Assembly: GCA_964565895.1 (NCBI GenBank)
Contig: CAZMGT010000021.1
Span: 1-55,335 of the forward strand
DNA from: CAZMGT01 sp964565895
GTDB taxonomy: Bacteria > Armatimonadota > Zipacnadia > UBA1398 > CAZMGT01
Direction: 5' to 3'
Length of the DNA: 55,335 nt
The notes below the pieces were generated by a model, which was not told the DNA's origin, did not search any database, and was given only the letters and a program-made list of their open reading frames with translations. Positions 42,051-51,455 of the stretch are shown here, piece after piece (position 1 is the stretch's first letter; every line of letters starts with the position of its first letter). The position numbers were made by a program, and so were the translations under genes.

Positions 42051-43199
42051 CTAAAGCGCCCGCTCGTTGTGCAGGACGTCGATCATCGTCTGGAAGTTCT
42101 CCACCGGGGTCATGGCCACAACCTGGTTTGAGCAGCCGACGATAATGCTCCCATATTCCTTCGCCGCCCTAAGCGCCGCGCGCGTCTCGCGCACAACATC
42201 CTCGCGCGTGCCCAGGTGCAGCGTCTCCGACGATATCCCGCCCATTAGGGTAAGGTGCGGGAAGCGCCGGCGCAGTTGGGCGAGGTCCATTCCCGCGCGG
42301 CCGTCGATCTCGTAGTAGCAGTCTACGCCCGATTCGCCGAACAGCTCCTGGGCCACAGGCCACAGGTTGCCATCGCTGGCGAACATGTGAAAGCAGCCCT
42401 GGCGTTTGCACTCCGCGGAAATCTCTTTCAGCCGCGGGAGCATTAGCGCGGAAAACGCCTGCGGGGAGTAAAACGGCCCGGCCTTCGAGGCAAAGTCGCC
42501 CCCGCCCTGAATAAAGCGCAGGCCCATCTCGGCCATCACGCGGATGTTTTTTCGCGCGCGCACAATCTGCGCCTCAAGCAGCATGTGCACGACCTCCGGG
42601 CGCAGAGCAATGGCCGCAAGCCACGCCTCTTGCCGCGGAATGCACAGCCCCGCCCCGCGGCCGGGCACGGCGCGCTCGCCCCCAAACTCGGCCAGCGCTG
42701 CGTTAAGGTCGGGAAAATCCTCCGGCCTGGGCCGATAGGCCTCGGCGGTCTCCCGCGCGCGCCGCGCCTCGCGCTCTAACTCCTCCAGCGTGGGCTCCGC
42801 CTCCGGGCTTCTCGCGACAACCTGGTACAGCTCCGTCTCCGGGTCAAAGCGCATAATGCGCCACGCGCCCTCCGGGTCGCCATAGAGAAACGTGCGCTCG
42901 TCCAGGCGCTTCGTTGGCCGCTGGGGCATGCGCCAGTAGGCCGAGCGGACAACGTCTAAATCGAGCACGCGAATAAGCTCCAACGCGTCGCGCAGGGAGC
43001 GCTCGAGAAACTCGCGGTGCGCCTCTTCACCCTCCCATAGCGCGCAGGCCTCGCGATACTGCTGAATCCCGCCCCCCACATACGCCTCACGGCCGAGCAC
43101 CGCCGAGGCCACGCGCGAGGACAGCCCCGCGACATAGATGGGCACGCAGTCGTACTCGCGGTGCTCAAACGCGCACAACACGCGCTCTGCAGGCAGCAT
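42051..43199 (-). CDS. Uroporphyrinogen decarboxylase (URO-D) family protein, second paralogue
   Basis: 382 residues from ATG 43199; the ribosome site is weak. The fold is clear from the central and C-terminal barrel (KNIRVMAEMGLRFIQGGGDFASKAGPFYSPQAFSALMLPRLKEISAECKRQGCFHMFASDGNLWPVAQELF ... MGGISSETLHLGTREDVVRETRAALRAA). The GPFYSP and HMFASDGN segments point toward a methyltransferase-like rather than a HemE-like protein. It differs strongly from the paralogue at 10494-11570. No corrinoid protein gene is present in the window to show a pathway. Confidence 0.82.
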   Translation of the reverse strand: MLPAERVLCAFEHREYDCVPIYVAGLSSRVASAVLGREAYVGGGIQQYREACALWEGEEAHREFLERSLRDALELIRVLDLDVVRSAYWRMPQRPTKRLDERTFLYGDPEGAWRIMRFDPETELYQVVARSPEAEPTLEELEREARRARETAEAYRPRPEDFPDLNAALAEFGGERAVPGRGAGLCIPRQEAWLAAIALRPEVVHMLLEAQIVRARKNIRVMAEMGLRFIQGGGDFASKAGPFYSPQAFSALMLPRLKEISAECKRQGCFHMFASDGNLWPVAQELFGESGVDCYYEIDGRAGMDLAQLRRRFPHLTLMGGISSETLHLGTREDVVRETRAALRAAKEYGSIIVGCSNQVVAMTPVENFQTMIDVLHNERAL

Positions 43200-43304
43200 C
43201 GCCGCTCGCCGCCCTGCCTATTCCCGCCCCACGAGCGAGGATCCCTTCGCCGCCGCGGCGAAGCCCCTTGCCGAAGCTTGCCATACGCGAACCGGAGGCA
43301 CCCT

Positions 43305-44510
43305 ATGAGAGCAAAACAGTGGTTGGCCGTGGCGTTTATTTTCTGCCTTTCGCTTTGCGCGGCGTGCCGCGCGGCCGAGGTTTCCGTAGCGCTCACCGAC
43401 GCCCAGAGCGGAGAGCCGATCGCCGGAGCGCAGGTAGCGTTTGTCTCCGCAGGAGCGTGGCGCGCGGCGACGGCGGACACCCAGGGCCTCGCCCGCGCGG
43501 CGCAGCTTGCGCCGGGGCTTGTCTGGTTCGCGGCCTACGCCCCGGGCTATCGCTGCGCCCTCGCGCGAACGTTTCTCTCCGGCCCCGAGGCAAAGGCAAA
43601 GATTTCCGTTCCCCTGCAGCGCGTGGGGTTCAGCGCGGTAGCGGGCCGAGCGCTTCTTCCCCAGGGCCAGGCTCCCGCCCAGGGGGCAACGCTGATCCTT
43701 CAGCGCGACCCCCTGGCCGCGCTCGCTCAGGCTGCCGCTGCGCAGGAGGGCGCAGGCCGCACGGAGCGCTTTTCCGCGACAGCCGACGCCCAGGGCCGGT
43801 TCCGCTTCGCCCGCGTCCCCGTGGGCCAGTTTCGCCTGCTTTACGTCCTCCCCGGCGAGGCGCCGGCGCAGGAGCGTCCCTGGCGCACTGTGCGCGTCGG
43901 CCCCGCCGAGCGCACGGAGCTCGGCGATGTCGTCCTCGCCCCGCCGCCCGCCAGCGAGCAACGCGCTGAGGAGCGGCCCAACCCTGTGCTCCAGGCCCAA
44001 GCCGCCCTCCAGCGATGCGTCGAGGTCAAGGACTTCGCTCAGCTCGCCGACGCCCTAACGAACGAGTCCGCCGCGGCGCTGAGCTTCGGGGCGATGATCG
44101 TTGCCGCGACGATCACCGCGTTTTCCGAGGACCAGCAAATGCAGGCCGACTTGGAGCGGGTGGTTAAGGAGCTCGGCGTTAACATCGCCGGCGGCCCGAG
44201 CGGCGCGCAGGGGCTCGACGTGCTCAAGGCCAACGGGCGCAACGTCCTGCGCGAGCTGGGGCTGTTTATCCAGCGCTGGGCCAAGGGGCAAAACAGCTTT
44301 ACCCTCAACTACAACGGCCCGCGCGAGCTGGAGAAGCTCACCTACGTTGAGCTCGGCCCGCAGCGCGTGCGCATCATCGGCGGGGCGCTCGCTGTGGAGG
44401 GCCAGCCCATCGAGGCTCGGATCGAAGACGGCGCGTGGAGAATCCACCTCGGCGACTTCGAGGCCATTTTGCGCGCGATGAAAAAGCAGGGGCAAAAGCC
44501 CCCGCCCTAG
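43305..44510 (+). CDS. Secreted protein with carboxypeptidase-regulatory-like domains
   Basis: 401 residues from ATG 43305, with GGAGG upstream. The signal is QWLAVAFIFCLSLCAACRAA, cleaved by signal peptidase I (no correct lipobox). Two carboxypeptidase-regulatory-like beta domains are visible: EVSVALTDAQSGEPIAGAQVAF and a second around VAGRALLPQGQAPAQGATLIL...FRFARVPVGQFRLLYV. The C-terminal 180 residues are helical and unassigned (AALQRCVEVKDFAQLADALTNES ... VKELGVNIAGGPSGAQGLDVL). Probably surface-associated. It diverges from the URO-D gene. Function unknown. Confidence 0.8.
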   Translation: MRAKQWLAVAFIFCLSLCAACRAAEVSVALTDAQSGEPIAGAQVAFVSAGAWRAATADTQGLARAAQLAPGLVWFAAYAPGYRCALARTFLSGPEAKAKISVPLQRVGFSAVAGRALLPQGQAPAQGATLILQRDPLAALAQAAAAQEGAGRTERFSATADAQGRFRFARVPVGQFRLLYVLPGEAPAQERPWRTVRVGPAERTELGDVVLAPPPASEQRAEERPNPVLQAQAALQRCVEVKDFAQLADALTNESAAALSFGAMIVAATITAFSEDQQMQADLERVVKELGVNIAGGPSGAQGLDVLKANGRNVLRELGLFIQRWAKGQNSFTLNYNGPRELEKLTYVELGPQRVRIIGGALAVEGQPIEARIEDGAWRIHLGDFEAILRAMKKQGQKPPP

Positions 44511-44528
44511 CCCTCTCTCTCCGCCCCG

Positions 44529-45941
44529 TTAGCCCCCGCGGGCAAGCGCCTCCGGCGGCTTCACCCCGGGCGCCAGCTCAAGCTTGCTCTCCCACTCGCG
44601 CAGCAGCTTGCGGTGCTCGGCGAGCGCCGCAGCGTAGCGCGCCTCGCCCGCGACGTTTTTCGTCTCCCCAGGGTCGCGCTCCATGTCGAAAAGCTGCTCC
44701 GTCTCGTCGCCGTAGTATGTGATGTACTTAAAGCCCGGCGTGCGCACCATGCGCCCCGTGCGCTCCACCTCGGCGATAACGAACTCGCGCCAGGCGACGT
44801 TTCTCCCCTGCAGCAGCGGGACGAGGCTCCGCCCGCGCATCTTGGGCGGCGGGTTAACGCCGACGAGCTCGCACACCGTGGGCACGATGTCCAGCCCGGA
44901 GACAAGGTGCTCGCGGTCCACCTTCCCCTCGGGCAGCTCGCCCGGCCACGAGATGACCAGGGGAACCTTCACCGCCTCGTCGTAAAGATAGTTCTTGAGC
45001 ACCATTTGGTGCCGTGCGCGGCCCTCGCCGTGGTCCGCGGTGAAGATCACCAGCGTGTTCTCCCGCTGCCCGGTGGCCTCGAGCGCCTGGAGCACGCGGC
45101 CGACCTCCGCGTCAACCATCTCCACGTGACGGTAATACGACCAGAGGTAGTAGCGCCACTGCTCCTCGCTCCAGCGCGGCGCACGCTCGTGTCGCAAGCG
45201 CACGGGGCGCGGCTCGCGCGGGTCGTAGTTAAAGTTCTCCGGCAGCGGCGGCAGCTCGTCCGCGATCTCCGGATAGGGCAGCTCGGCCGGCCCCTGGGCG
45301 TGCATCGTTACCCACTGGCAGATGTCGTGCGGCTGAAGGAACGAAGCGACGAGGAAAAACGGCCGGCTTCTCTCTCGCTCATAAAGATACGCCTCACAAG
45401 CGCGCGAGACCGCCGAATCGCACAGGTTCCCCAGCCCATGCAGCCCCGAACAGAGAACCCTAAACCCGGGAATGTTCACCGTATATGACCGCGGCAGGTG
45501 CCACTTACCGGAGTAGACGGCCTCGTAGCCGTGCTCGCCAAGCCACTGCGCGAGGTTGGGCATATCCTCACGAATGGGCAGGCCGTTGCGCACCACGCCG
45601 GTCTCCGAGGTAATTCTTCCCGTGAAAATGCTGCTCCGCGCGGGCGAGCATAGGGGGTTTGCGCTGTGCGACTGGGCAAACCACGTTCCCCCGCGCACAA
45701 GCTCGTCCATCGCTGGCGTGCGCAAATATGGGCAGCCGCAGGCGGAGATCGTGTCCAGCCCCTGCTGGTCGGTGATGATCAGCAAAATGTTCGGCGGGCG
45801 CTGGCGCCGCACCGCGGGAGCGGAAAACGCCCTCCCCGCGCCCGCGAACGCCCCGAGACACGCCGCCGCACCAACCTGCAAAAACCTCCGCCGCGAGAGT
45901 GCCATCCTGGGCTTGCTTTTCCTTGCCTGCTTTGCTCCCAT
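44529..45941 (-). CDS. Tat-exported sulfatase (cysteine type), 2
   Basis: 470 residues from ATG 45941, with GAGGTG six bases upstream, five bases after the stop of the preceding gene, so translation is likely coupled. The twin-arginine signal is LSRRRFLQVGAAACLG. The formylglycine motif is CSPARSS; metal motifs are LLIITDQQG and FTADHGEGRARHQ. FVIAEVERTGRMVRTPGFKYITY near the C-terminus is typical of type I sulfatases. Two in-frame starts exist (GTG 45950 and ATG 45905); 45941 has the best spacing. Substrate unknown. Confidence 0.93.
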   Translation of the reverse strand: MGAKQARKSKPRMALSRRRFLQVGAAACLGAFAGAGRAFSAPAVRRQRPPNILLIITDQQGLDTISACGCPYLRTPAMDELVRGGTWFAQSHSANPLCSPARSSIFTGRITSETGVVRNGLPIREDMPNLAQWLGEHGYEAVYSGKWHLPRSYTVNIPGFRVLCSGLHGLGNLCDSAVSRACEAYLYERERSRPFFLVASFLQPHDICQWVTMHAQGPAELPYPEIADELPPLPENFNYDPREPRPVRLRHERAPRWSEEQWRYYLWSYYRHVEMVDAEVGRVLQALEATGQRENTLVIFTADHGEGRARHQMVLKNYLYDEAVKVPLVISWPGELPEGKVDREHLVSGLDIVPTVCELVGVNPPPKMRGRSLVPLLQGRNVAWREFVIAEVERTGRMVRTPGFKYITYYGDETEQLFDMERDPGETKNVAGEARYAAALAEHRKLLREWESKLELAPGVKPPEALARGG

Positions 45942-45946
45942 CCCGC

Positions 45947-46738
45947 TCACCTCTCAGCGACTGCGCGGCGCAGTTCCGGCCAGCGCTCGCGCACCTTGGG
46001 GTCGTTGATATATGCCCTGGTGTGGCTAAACGCCAAAAGCAGGCGGTGGCCCTCGTCAACCCAATACTGATACGGCAAGATCCCGCGCCCGATTTGCTCG
46101 TAGCGCAAGCAGCGCACGGTCCGCTCCCCCAGGGTAATCTGACCCGTGCCGCGGAACGCGAGCCGCTGCTCCGGTTTGAGCATGTCCAGCTCCTCGAGCA
46201 TGGCAAAGCGCAGGGGCTTCGTCGCCTGCCCGGGCAAGCGCTGGACAACATCAAACAGCACCCAGTCGCACGTCGCCGGCTCGGGCACGGCGAGCACGGT
46301 CGTCAAGCCGTTGCGCGTGGCGCGCAGGCATCCTGCGCTAAGCTCGGCCGTCTCGCACACGCGCAGCGGCTCCCCCTGGCCCTCCGCGGGGAGGACCTCT
46401 GCCTGCACGCGCCAGCGGCGCAGCGTGGCCAGGGCGTCCGCAGAGCATTCGATCTCCGCCGACGTGCGGTATGCAGGGCCCGCGAACAGCGCCAGGGCCT
46501 TCTCCACGAAAAAGCGCACGGTGCGCCCGTCCGCGGCGGGCTCGCGGCGGATGTGCACAAAGCCCACGTTGGCCCGCGCCTTGCCGCTTGTTACCGCCCA
46601 CAGGCGAAAGCTCTGCTCCCACGCGCCCGTTGGGTCAAGCGGCTCCGCTGGCGGTGCGAGGCCCTCCAGCGCCCCCAGCTCAGCGAGGACCTGCGGGCTC
46701 AGCGGCCGCGAGCGGGCGAAGTTGCTGTACTTAGCCAT
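45947..46738 (-). CDS. Uncharacterised cytoplasmic protein, LolA/DUF3108-like C-terminal fold
   Basis: 263 residues from ATG 46738, with GAGGTG upstream; the frame is open to 46843 but without a ribosome site. No signal peptide or membrane helix. The second half (LDMLKPEQRLAFRGTGQITLGERTVRCLRYEQIGRGILPYQYWVDEGHRLLLAFSHTRAYI) resembles the antiparallel beta sheet of LolA/DUF3108-type domains that bind a hydrophobic ligand in a half-barrel. The sulfatase gene follows with a five-base gap. It diverges from the cellulase-like gene. Function unknown. Confidence 0.8.
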   Translation of the reverse strand: MAKYSNFARSRPLSPQVLAELGALEGLAPPAEPLDPTGAWEQSFRLWAVTSGKARANVGFVHIRREPAADGRTVRFFVEKALALFAGPAYRTSAEIECSADALATLRRWRVQAEVLPAEGQGEPLRVCETAELSAGCLRATRNGLTTVLAVPEPATCDWVLFDVVQRLPGQATKPLRFAMLEELDMLKPEQRLAFRGTGQITLGERTVRCLRYEQIGRGILPYQYWVDEGHRLLLAFSHTRAYINDPKVRERWPELRRAVAER

Positions 46739-46881
46739 TAGCAACACCTCGTTTGTTCCGTTTCCCTTCCCCGCGCCGAGCACCTTCTCCAGGAACGGCG
46801 GAAGAAGGCCAAGCTCCGCGCCCCGCGGAATTGGCCCACCCAAGCTGCCCGTCGTAGCTCTTGCGCCGGGGGAGGGTCGCC

Positions 46882-49458
46882 ATGGCTATTGTCGCCTTTG
46901 CCCTAGTTTGTGTTCTGCTTTTCGCCTGTTTCGCCTGCGCGCAGCAAAGCGCTACTTTTCCCTTTCCCTTAAACAGCTTGGCCGCGCCGAAGACGCCGAT
47001 CGATCTTTCCGCGTTGAACAAAAAGCCCGCCGGCGCGGACGGCTATATCCGCGTTCAAGGCGGCCACTTCGTCGACGGCGCGGGCCGGCGCATTCGCTTT
47101 TTGGGAACAAACCTTACCTTTGCCGCGGCGTTTCCCGACAAATCCAAGGCCCAAGCCCTCGCCGCGCGCATGAGCCAGTTCGGCATTAACGTCGTCCGCT
47201 TGCACCACCTGGACAACCAGTCCGCCCCCGGCGGAATCTGGAACAAGGACAAGACGGCGTTCGACCCCGAGCAACTCGACCGCTTGGACATGCTCATCTA
47301 CCAGCTCAAGCAGCACGGGATTTACGTAAACATCAACCTCCACGTTTCGCGCAACTACCCCGGGCTGCCTAAAGACCGCACCTATCGCTACGGCAAGGTG
47401 CTCGACAACTTCTACCCGCAGTACATCCAGATGCAAAAGGACTACGCCCGCGCCTTGCTCACCCACGTAAACCGATATACCAAGACCCCTTATGCCAAGG
47501 AGCCGGCCGTGGCGTTTGTCGAGATAAACAACGAAAACACCCTGCTCGGCGCCCCGCTGAGCAAGTTGCGCGAGCTTCCCGAGCCGTTCCTCAGCGAGCT
47601 TACGCGCCAGTGGCGCCGCTGGCTAAAGCAGCGCTATGGGACAACCGAGGCCCTGCGCCGCGCGTGGGACATAGGCGCCGAGCCCCTGGGCGGCGAGCTG
47701 CTGCGCAATGGCAACTTCGCCGCGGGGCTCGACGGCTGGACATTTGAGCAGGGCAACGGGGCAAAGCTTTCCGCGGAAGTCGCCCCCGGCCCGCGCCCCG
47801 GCGAGCGCGCCCTGCTCGTAACCACCCTTCGCCCGGGCAAGCTCTCCTGGAACCTCCAGGTGCACCAGGTCGGCCTCACCCTGCGCGAGGGCAAGATCTA
47901 CACCCTCGCCTTCCAGGCCAAGTCCGACGAGCCGCGGACGATCTCCGTCGGCGTGCGCCTCGATCAAGCTCCGTGGACGTTCGTGGGCCTGAGCGTTCCC
48001 GTTAAGCTGAGCACAGAGTGGCAGAAGTTCAGCTTTTCGTTCGTCGCCGCAAACACCGCGCCCGGGCACGTGCGCGTGAGCTTTAACCTGCAAAATGCCC
48101 TGGGCCGGTTTTGGTTTGCCAACGTCTCGCTGCGCCCCGGGGGGACGGTGGGCCTGGCCGAGGGGCTGTCGCTCGAGGCCGACAATATCCCCCTTCCCCC
48201 GCCCAACGCCTCGCGCGCGCAGCTTGCGGACTTCCTCGCCTTTAAGGCGGACACCGAGCGCGCCTATGTCGCGGAGATGGTTCGCTTCCTAAAGCAGGAG
48301 CTCGGCGTCCAGGCGAACATCGTGGACACCCAGGCCTCCTATGGCGCGCTGGGCGGCGTGCTCCGCGAGGCCACCCTGTGCGACTACATCGACATTCACG
48401 CCTACTGGCAGCACCCGCACTTCCCCAACCGCCCCTGGGACCGCCGCGACTGGGTAATCGGCAACAGCCCGCTCGTGCGCGAAAGCTCCGGGGGAACGCT
48501 AACCCGCCTTGCCGCGCACCGCGTCGCGGGCAAGCCGTTTACCGTGAGCGAATACGACCACTCCGCGCCGAGCGAATACTGCGCCGAGATGTTCCCCATG
48601 TATGCCTCGTTCGCCGCCTTTCAGGACTGGGACGGCATCTATCAGTTCTGCTATGGCCGGCAGGAGGAGCCGCGCATCGAAAGCTACTTCGCCATGCGCA
48701 ACCACCCCGGCAAAATGTGCTTCGTCCCCGTCGCCGCGGTAATGTTCCGCATGGGCGCCGTGCACCCCGCGCGCATGAAAGTTACGCTAACCGTGCCCCA
48801 GGAAAGCGTGCTCGCGCATCTCGCGAGCGGCTCGGGGGCCGTTCAGAGGGCTTGGGAGAAGGGCGGCGTATCGGCGCTCGCCGCGCTGTGCCACGCGGTT
48901 CAAATTCGCCTTGTCCCGGGCAAGGGCCAGTTCGTCGCCCAGCCCAAAGTCCAAATCCCCCAGGGCGTGCGCCAGAGCGACACGGGCGAGATCGTTTGGG
49001 ACACTACCGACCCAAAACAGGCGACATATCTGGTCAACGCCCCCGCGGTGCGCGCGGCAGTGGGCTATGTCGCGGGGCGCAAGTTTAACCTCGGCGACGT
49101 TACCGTGCGCTTCGGCCAAAGCGCAAATAACTTCGCCAGCTTCGCCCTCGCCGCGCTCGACGGCCGGCCCATCGCCCAAAGCAAGCGCCTGCTGCTCGTC
49201 GCTTGCGGCCGCGTGGAGAACACGGGCATGGTATGGAACGACCAGCGCACATCGGTGGCCGACCGCTGGGGCACGGCGCCTACCGTGGTCGAGGGGATCG
49301 CCCTCCAGGTAACCGTTCCTGGGTCGCTCGCCCGCGTGGCCGCGCTCGACGGCACAGCCGTGCCGCAAGCCGAGGTCCCCACATCGTCCGTTGGCGGGGC
49401 GACGGTCCTCGACCTTGGCCCCAGTTGGAAAACCGTGTGGTACTACCTCGAGCGCTAG
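46882..49458 (+). CDS. Secreted cellulase-like glycoside hydrolase (GH5-like) with inserted CBM
   Basis: 858 residues from ATG 46882, with GGGGGAGG upstream. The signal is AIVAFALVCVLLFACFACAQQ. The catalytic barrel begins GYIRVQGGHFVDGAGRRIRFLGTNLTFAAAF. The acid/base Glu is in VEINNENTLLG (about residue 218) and the likely nucleophile in FTVSEYDHSAPS (about 557). Between them, residues about 272-418 form a CBM4/9-like jelly-roll (LLRNGNFAAGLDGWTFEQ ... RFWFANVSLRPGG) inserted into the barrel. The last ~200 residues are beta-rich. Predicted to act on beta-glycans; fine specificity is unknown. Length is greater than most GH5 enzymes because of the insertion. Confidence 0.88.
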   Translation: MAIVAFALVCVLLFACFACAQQSATFPFPLNSLAAPKTPIDLSALNKKPAGADGYIRVQGGHFVDGAGRRIRFLGTNLTFAAAFPDKSKAQALAARMSQFGINVVRLHHLDNQSAPGGIWNKDKTAFDPEQLDRLDMLIYQLKQHGIYVNINLHVSRNYPGLPKDRTYRYGKVLDNFYPQYIQMQKDYARALLTHVNRYTKTPYAKEPAVAFVEINNENTLLGAPLSKLRELPEPFLSELTRQWRRWLKQRYGTTEALRRAWDIGAEPLGGELLRNGNFAAGLDGWTFEQGNGAKLSAEVAPGPRPGERALLVTTLRPGKLSWNLQVHQVGLTLREGKIYTLAFQAKSDEPRTISVGVRLDQAPWTFVGLSVPVKLSTEWQKFSFSFVAANTAPGHVRVSFNLQNALGRFWFANVSLRPGGTVGLAEGLSLEADNIPLPPPNASRAQLADFLAFKADTERAYVAEMVRFLKQELGVQANIVDTQASYGALGGVLREATLCDYIDIHAYWQHPHFPNRPWDRRDWVIGNSPLVRESSGGTLTRLAAHRVAGKPFTVSEYDHSAPSEYCAEMFPMYASFAAFQDWDGIYQFCYGRQEEPRIESYFAMRNHPGKMCFVPVAAVMFRMGAVHPARMKVTLTVPQESVLAHLASGSGAVQRAWEKGGVSALAALCHAVQIRLVPGKGQFVAQPKVQIPQGVRQSDTGEIVWDTTDPKQATYLVNAPAVRAAVGYVAGRKFNLGDVTVRFGQSANNFASFALAALDGRPIAQSKRLLLVACGRVENTGMVWNDQRTSVADRWGTAPTVVEGIALQVTVPGSLARVAALDGTAVPQAEVPTSSVGGATVLDLGPSWKTVWYYLER

Positions 49459-49469
49459 GCGAGGGGCCC

Positions 49470-49955
49470 ATGCCGCCGTTTTGGGAGATTCGCAAGCGCC
49501 TGCTCAAGCCCACGCAAAGGTTTGCCTGCGAGCTCGTTGCCCGCCGGCCGGGGTGCGTCATCCTGCGCTATGTCTCCGACAGGCCGTTTACCATTGCCGG
49601 CCGCGCCGTGCCCATCGGCTCGGTAACCCTCGCCCGCTACTGCGAGGGCGAGGACTTTGTCCTCTGGGAGATGCGCCGGCCCGATGGCCCGCTGTTCGGC
49701 CACCTTGTCCACCTCTGCCGCAACGTGCGCGTGGGCGAGGACGAGGTGCAATACGAGGACCTGCTTTTAGACATTTGGCGCCCCGCGGGCGGAAAACCCG
49801 CCCTGCTTGACGAGGACGAGCTAACCGAGGCCCTGCGCACAGGGGCGCTTTCCACCGAGGAGGCGGAACGCATACGCCGACGCGCCGCGGAGCTCTGCGC
49901 CCGGTTGGACGAGCTCGCCGCGCAACTTCGCGCGGAGCTTTCGCGCCAGGGCTAG
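49470..49955 (+). CDS. DUF402 domain protein (YgaC/FAU-1-like)
   Basis: 161 residues from ATG 49470, just after the cellulase-like gene, with GAGGGG upstream. The DUF402 core is PIGSVTLARYCEGEDFVLWEMRRPDGPLFGHLVHLCRNVRVGEDEVQYEDLLLDIWRPAGGKPALLDEDELTEALRTGALS. Related proteins include the FAU-1 RNase family and FomD-like proteins that act on nucleotide or RNA substrates. The C-terminal segment (AERIRRRAAELCARLDELAAQL) is a coiled coil. Why it follows a glycosidase gene is not clear. Confidence 0.88.
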   Translation: MPPFWEIRKRLLKPTQRFACELVARRPGCVILRYVSDRPFTIAGRAVPIGSVTLARYCEGEDFVLWEMRRPDGPLFGHLVHLCRNVRVGEDEVQYEDLLLDIWRPAGGKPALLDEDELTEALRTGALSTEEAERIRRRAAELCARLDELAAQLRAELSRQG

Positions 49956-51307
49956 GCAGCGCCGCCCGACCTCTCCCCGTGCAGCCAGGGGTCGGCGGTC
50001 TCCTCGCGCCACCTCTGGAGCTTGGCCGAAAGCTCGCGCTCGACCTGTGTCGCTTGGGCCTTGCCCGCGAGGTTGTTCAGCTCCCCGGGGTCCTCCGCCA
50101 GGTCATATAGCTCCCGGCCCCCGTCGAGGTACACGTTTAGCTTCCAGCGTTCGGTGCGAATGGTGCGAATGGGGTTTGCCCAGTGCTGCTTGGCGTAGTA
50201 CTCGGAAAACACCTCAGCGCGCCACGGCGCACGCGGCTGGCGCGCCACCTCAAGCAGCGACCGCCCGACAAGCTTCTCCGGCCAGCGCACGCCCGCCGCT
50301 TCGCAGCACGTGGGGACGATGTCCACCTGGCTCGCCAGGGCATCGCATACGCGCCCCGCGGGCAACCCCGCCGGCCAGCACAACACCAGGGGAATGCGCA
50401 AAAGCTCCTCGTACATCATCGGCCCTTTAAACGGCAGCCCGTGCCCCCCAGCCATGTCCCCATGGTCCGAGGTATAGATGACCAGCGTGTTCTCCGCCTG
50501 CCCCTTCTCCTCCAGGGCGTCGAGGATCGTCCCCAGGTGCCCGTCCACCTTCTCGATCAGCTCGCAATAGAAGCTGCGGTAGCGCAGCCACGTCTCCTCC
50601 GTAGCTCCGACAAACGGCTGGCCCTGGTCTTTTTCCAAAAACTGCCGCTGCGGGGCGGGCTTTGTAGAAAGGTCGTCATTGAGGTTGCGCGGCGGCTTAA
50701 CCCCGGGGCGAATGGGATAGTCACGCCGCTTGGGGAACCGGTAGATGTCGTGCGGATTGACGAAGCTCACCCAAAGCATCCACGGCGTGCGCTTCTGCTC
50801 GGCGATCCACTGCGCCGCGGCGCGGGCGAGCTTCTCCCCGCGCAGCATTCTCCAGCGAGGAAAGCCAAACTTGTCCAGCCCATCGCTGTCGTTGCCCAGG
50901 TGCCACTTGCCCAGGTAGCCCGTGGCATAGCCCTGCTCGGCAAACACTCTCCCAATGCACGGCACGCTGGGCGAAAGCGGCTTGCCCATCGAGCTGCGGT
51001 CCACGTTTGTGTTTACCCCCGCCTGGTGCGGAAAACGCCCGGTGAGCAGGGTAGACCGCGCCGCGGAGCACTGCGGCGTGGTGCAGAAGAATCTGCGCAG
51101 GCGCACGCCGCGCTCCTCTAGCCGCCGGCGATGGGGCAGGCGGAGCACGCCCTCGTGCTCCTCGCGAAACACCTCGCTCTCTTGGTCGGAGAAGACCACG
51201 AGGATGTTCGGCCGCTGGCGCTCGGCGCTCTGCCCCACGTCTTTCGCCGCAGCGAGGGCCACCACGCCTGCGCCCAGCGTTTGCAAAAACCTCCTCCGCT
51301 CGCTCAT
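49952..51307 (-). CDS. Tat-exported sulfatase (cysteine type), 3
   Basis: 451 residues from ATG 51307, with GGAGG nine bases upstream. The twin-arginine signal is SERRRFLQTLGAGVVA. The active-site motif is CSAARST (C-x-A-x-R, the permitted variant of C-x-P-x-R); metal motifs are ILVVFSDQES and YTSDHGDMAGGHG. The segment DIVPTCCEAAGVRWPEKLVGRSLL is typical of the family. It converges with the DUF402 gene, overlapping it by four bases at the 3' ends. It is the third sulfatase in the window that needs formylglycine maturation and Tat export. Confidence 0.93.
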   Translation of the reverse strand: MSERRRFLQTLGAGVVALAAAKDVGQSAERQRPNILVVFSDQESEVFREEHEGVLRLPHRRRLEERGVRLRRFFCTTPQCSAARSTLLTGRFPHQAGVNTNVDRSSMGKPLSPSVPCIGRVFAEQGYATGYLGKWHLGNDSDGLDKFGFPRWRMLRGEKLARAAAQWIAEQKRTPWMLWVSFVNPHDIYRFPKRRDYPIRPGVKPPRNLNDDLSTKPAPQRQFLEKDQGQPFVGATEETWLRYRSFYCELIEKVDGHLGTILDALEEKGQAENTLVIYTSDHGDMAGGHGLPFKGPMMYEELLRIPLVLCWPAGLPAGRVCDALASQVDIVPTCCEAAGVRWPEKLVGRSLLEVARQPRAPWRAEVFSEYYAKQHWANPIRTIRTERWKLNVYLDGGRELYDLAEDPGELNNLAGKAQATQVERELSAKLQRWREETADPWLHGERSGGAA

Positions 51308-51455
51308 TTGCGCATGCCTCCGCCCAGCGCATTTCTCGCGCCCAGGCAAAACACCTTCCTCTCGCGCGGGCGACGGCCCCCGTGCAGCAGGTTTGACCGA
51401 AGCCGCGGGGAAAAACAAAGTGCAAGGCGAACTTTTCTACCCCGGAGGTCTTGCC

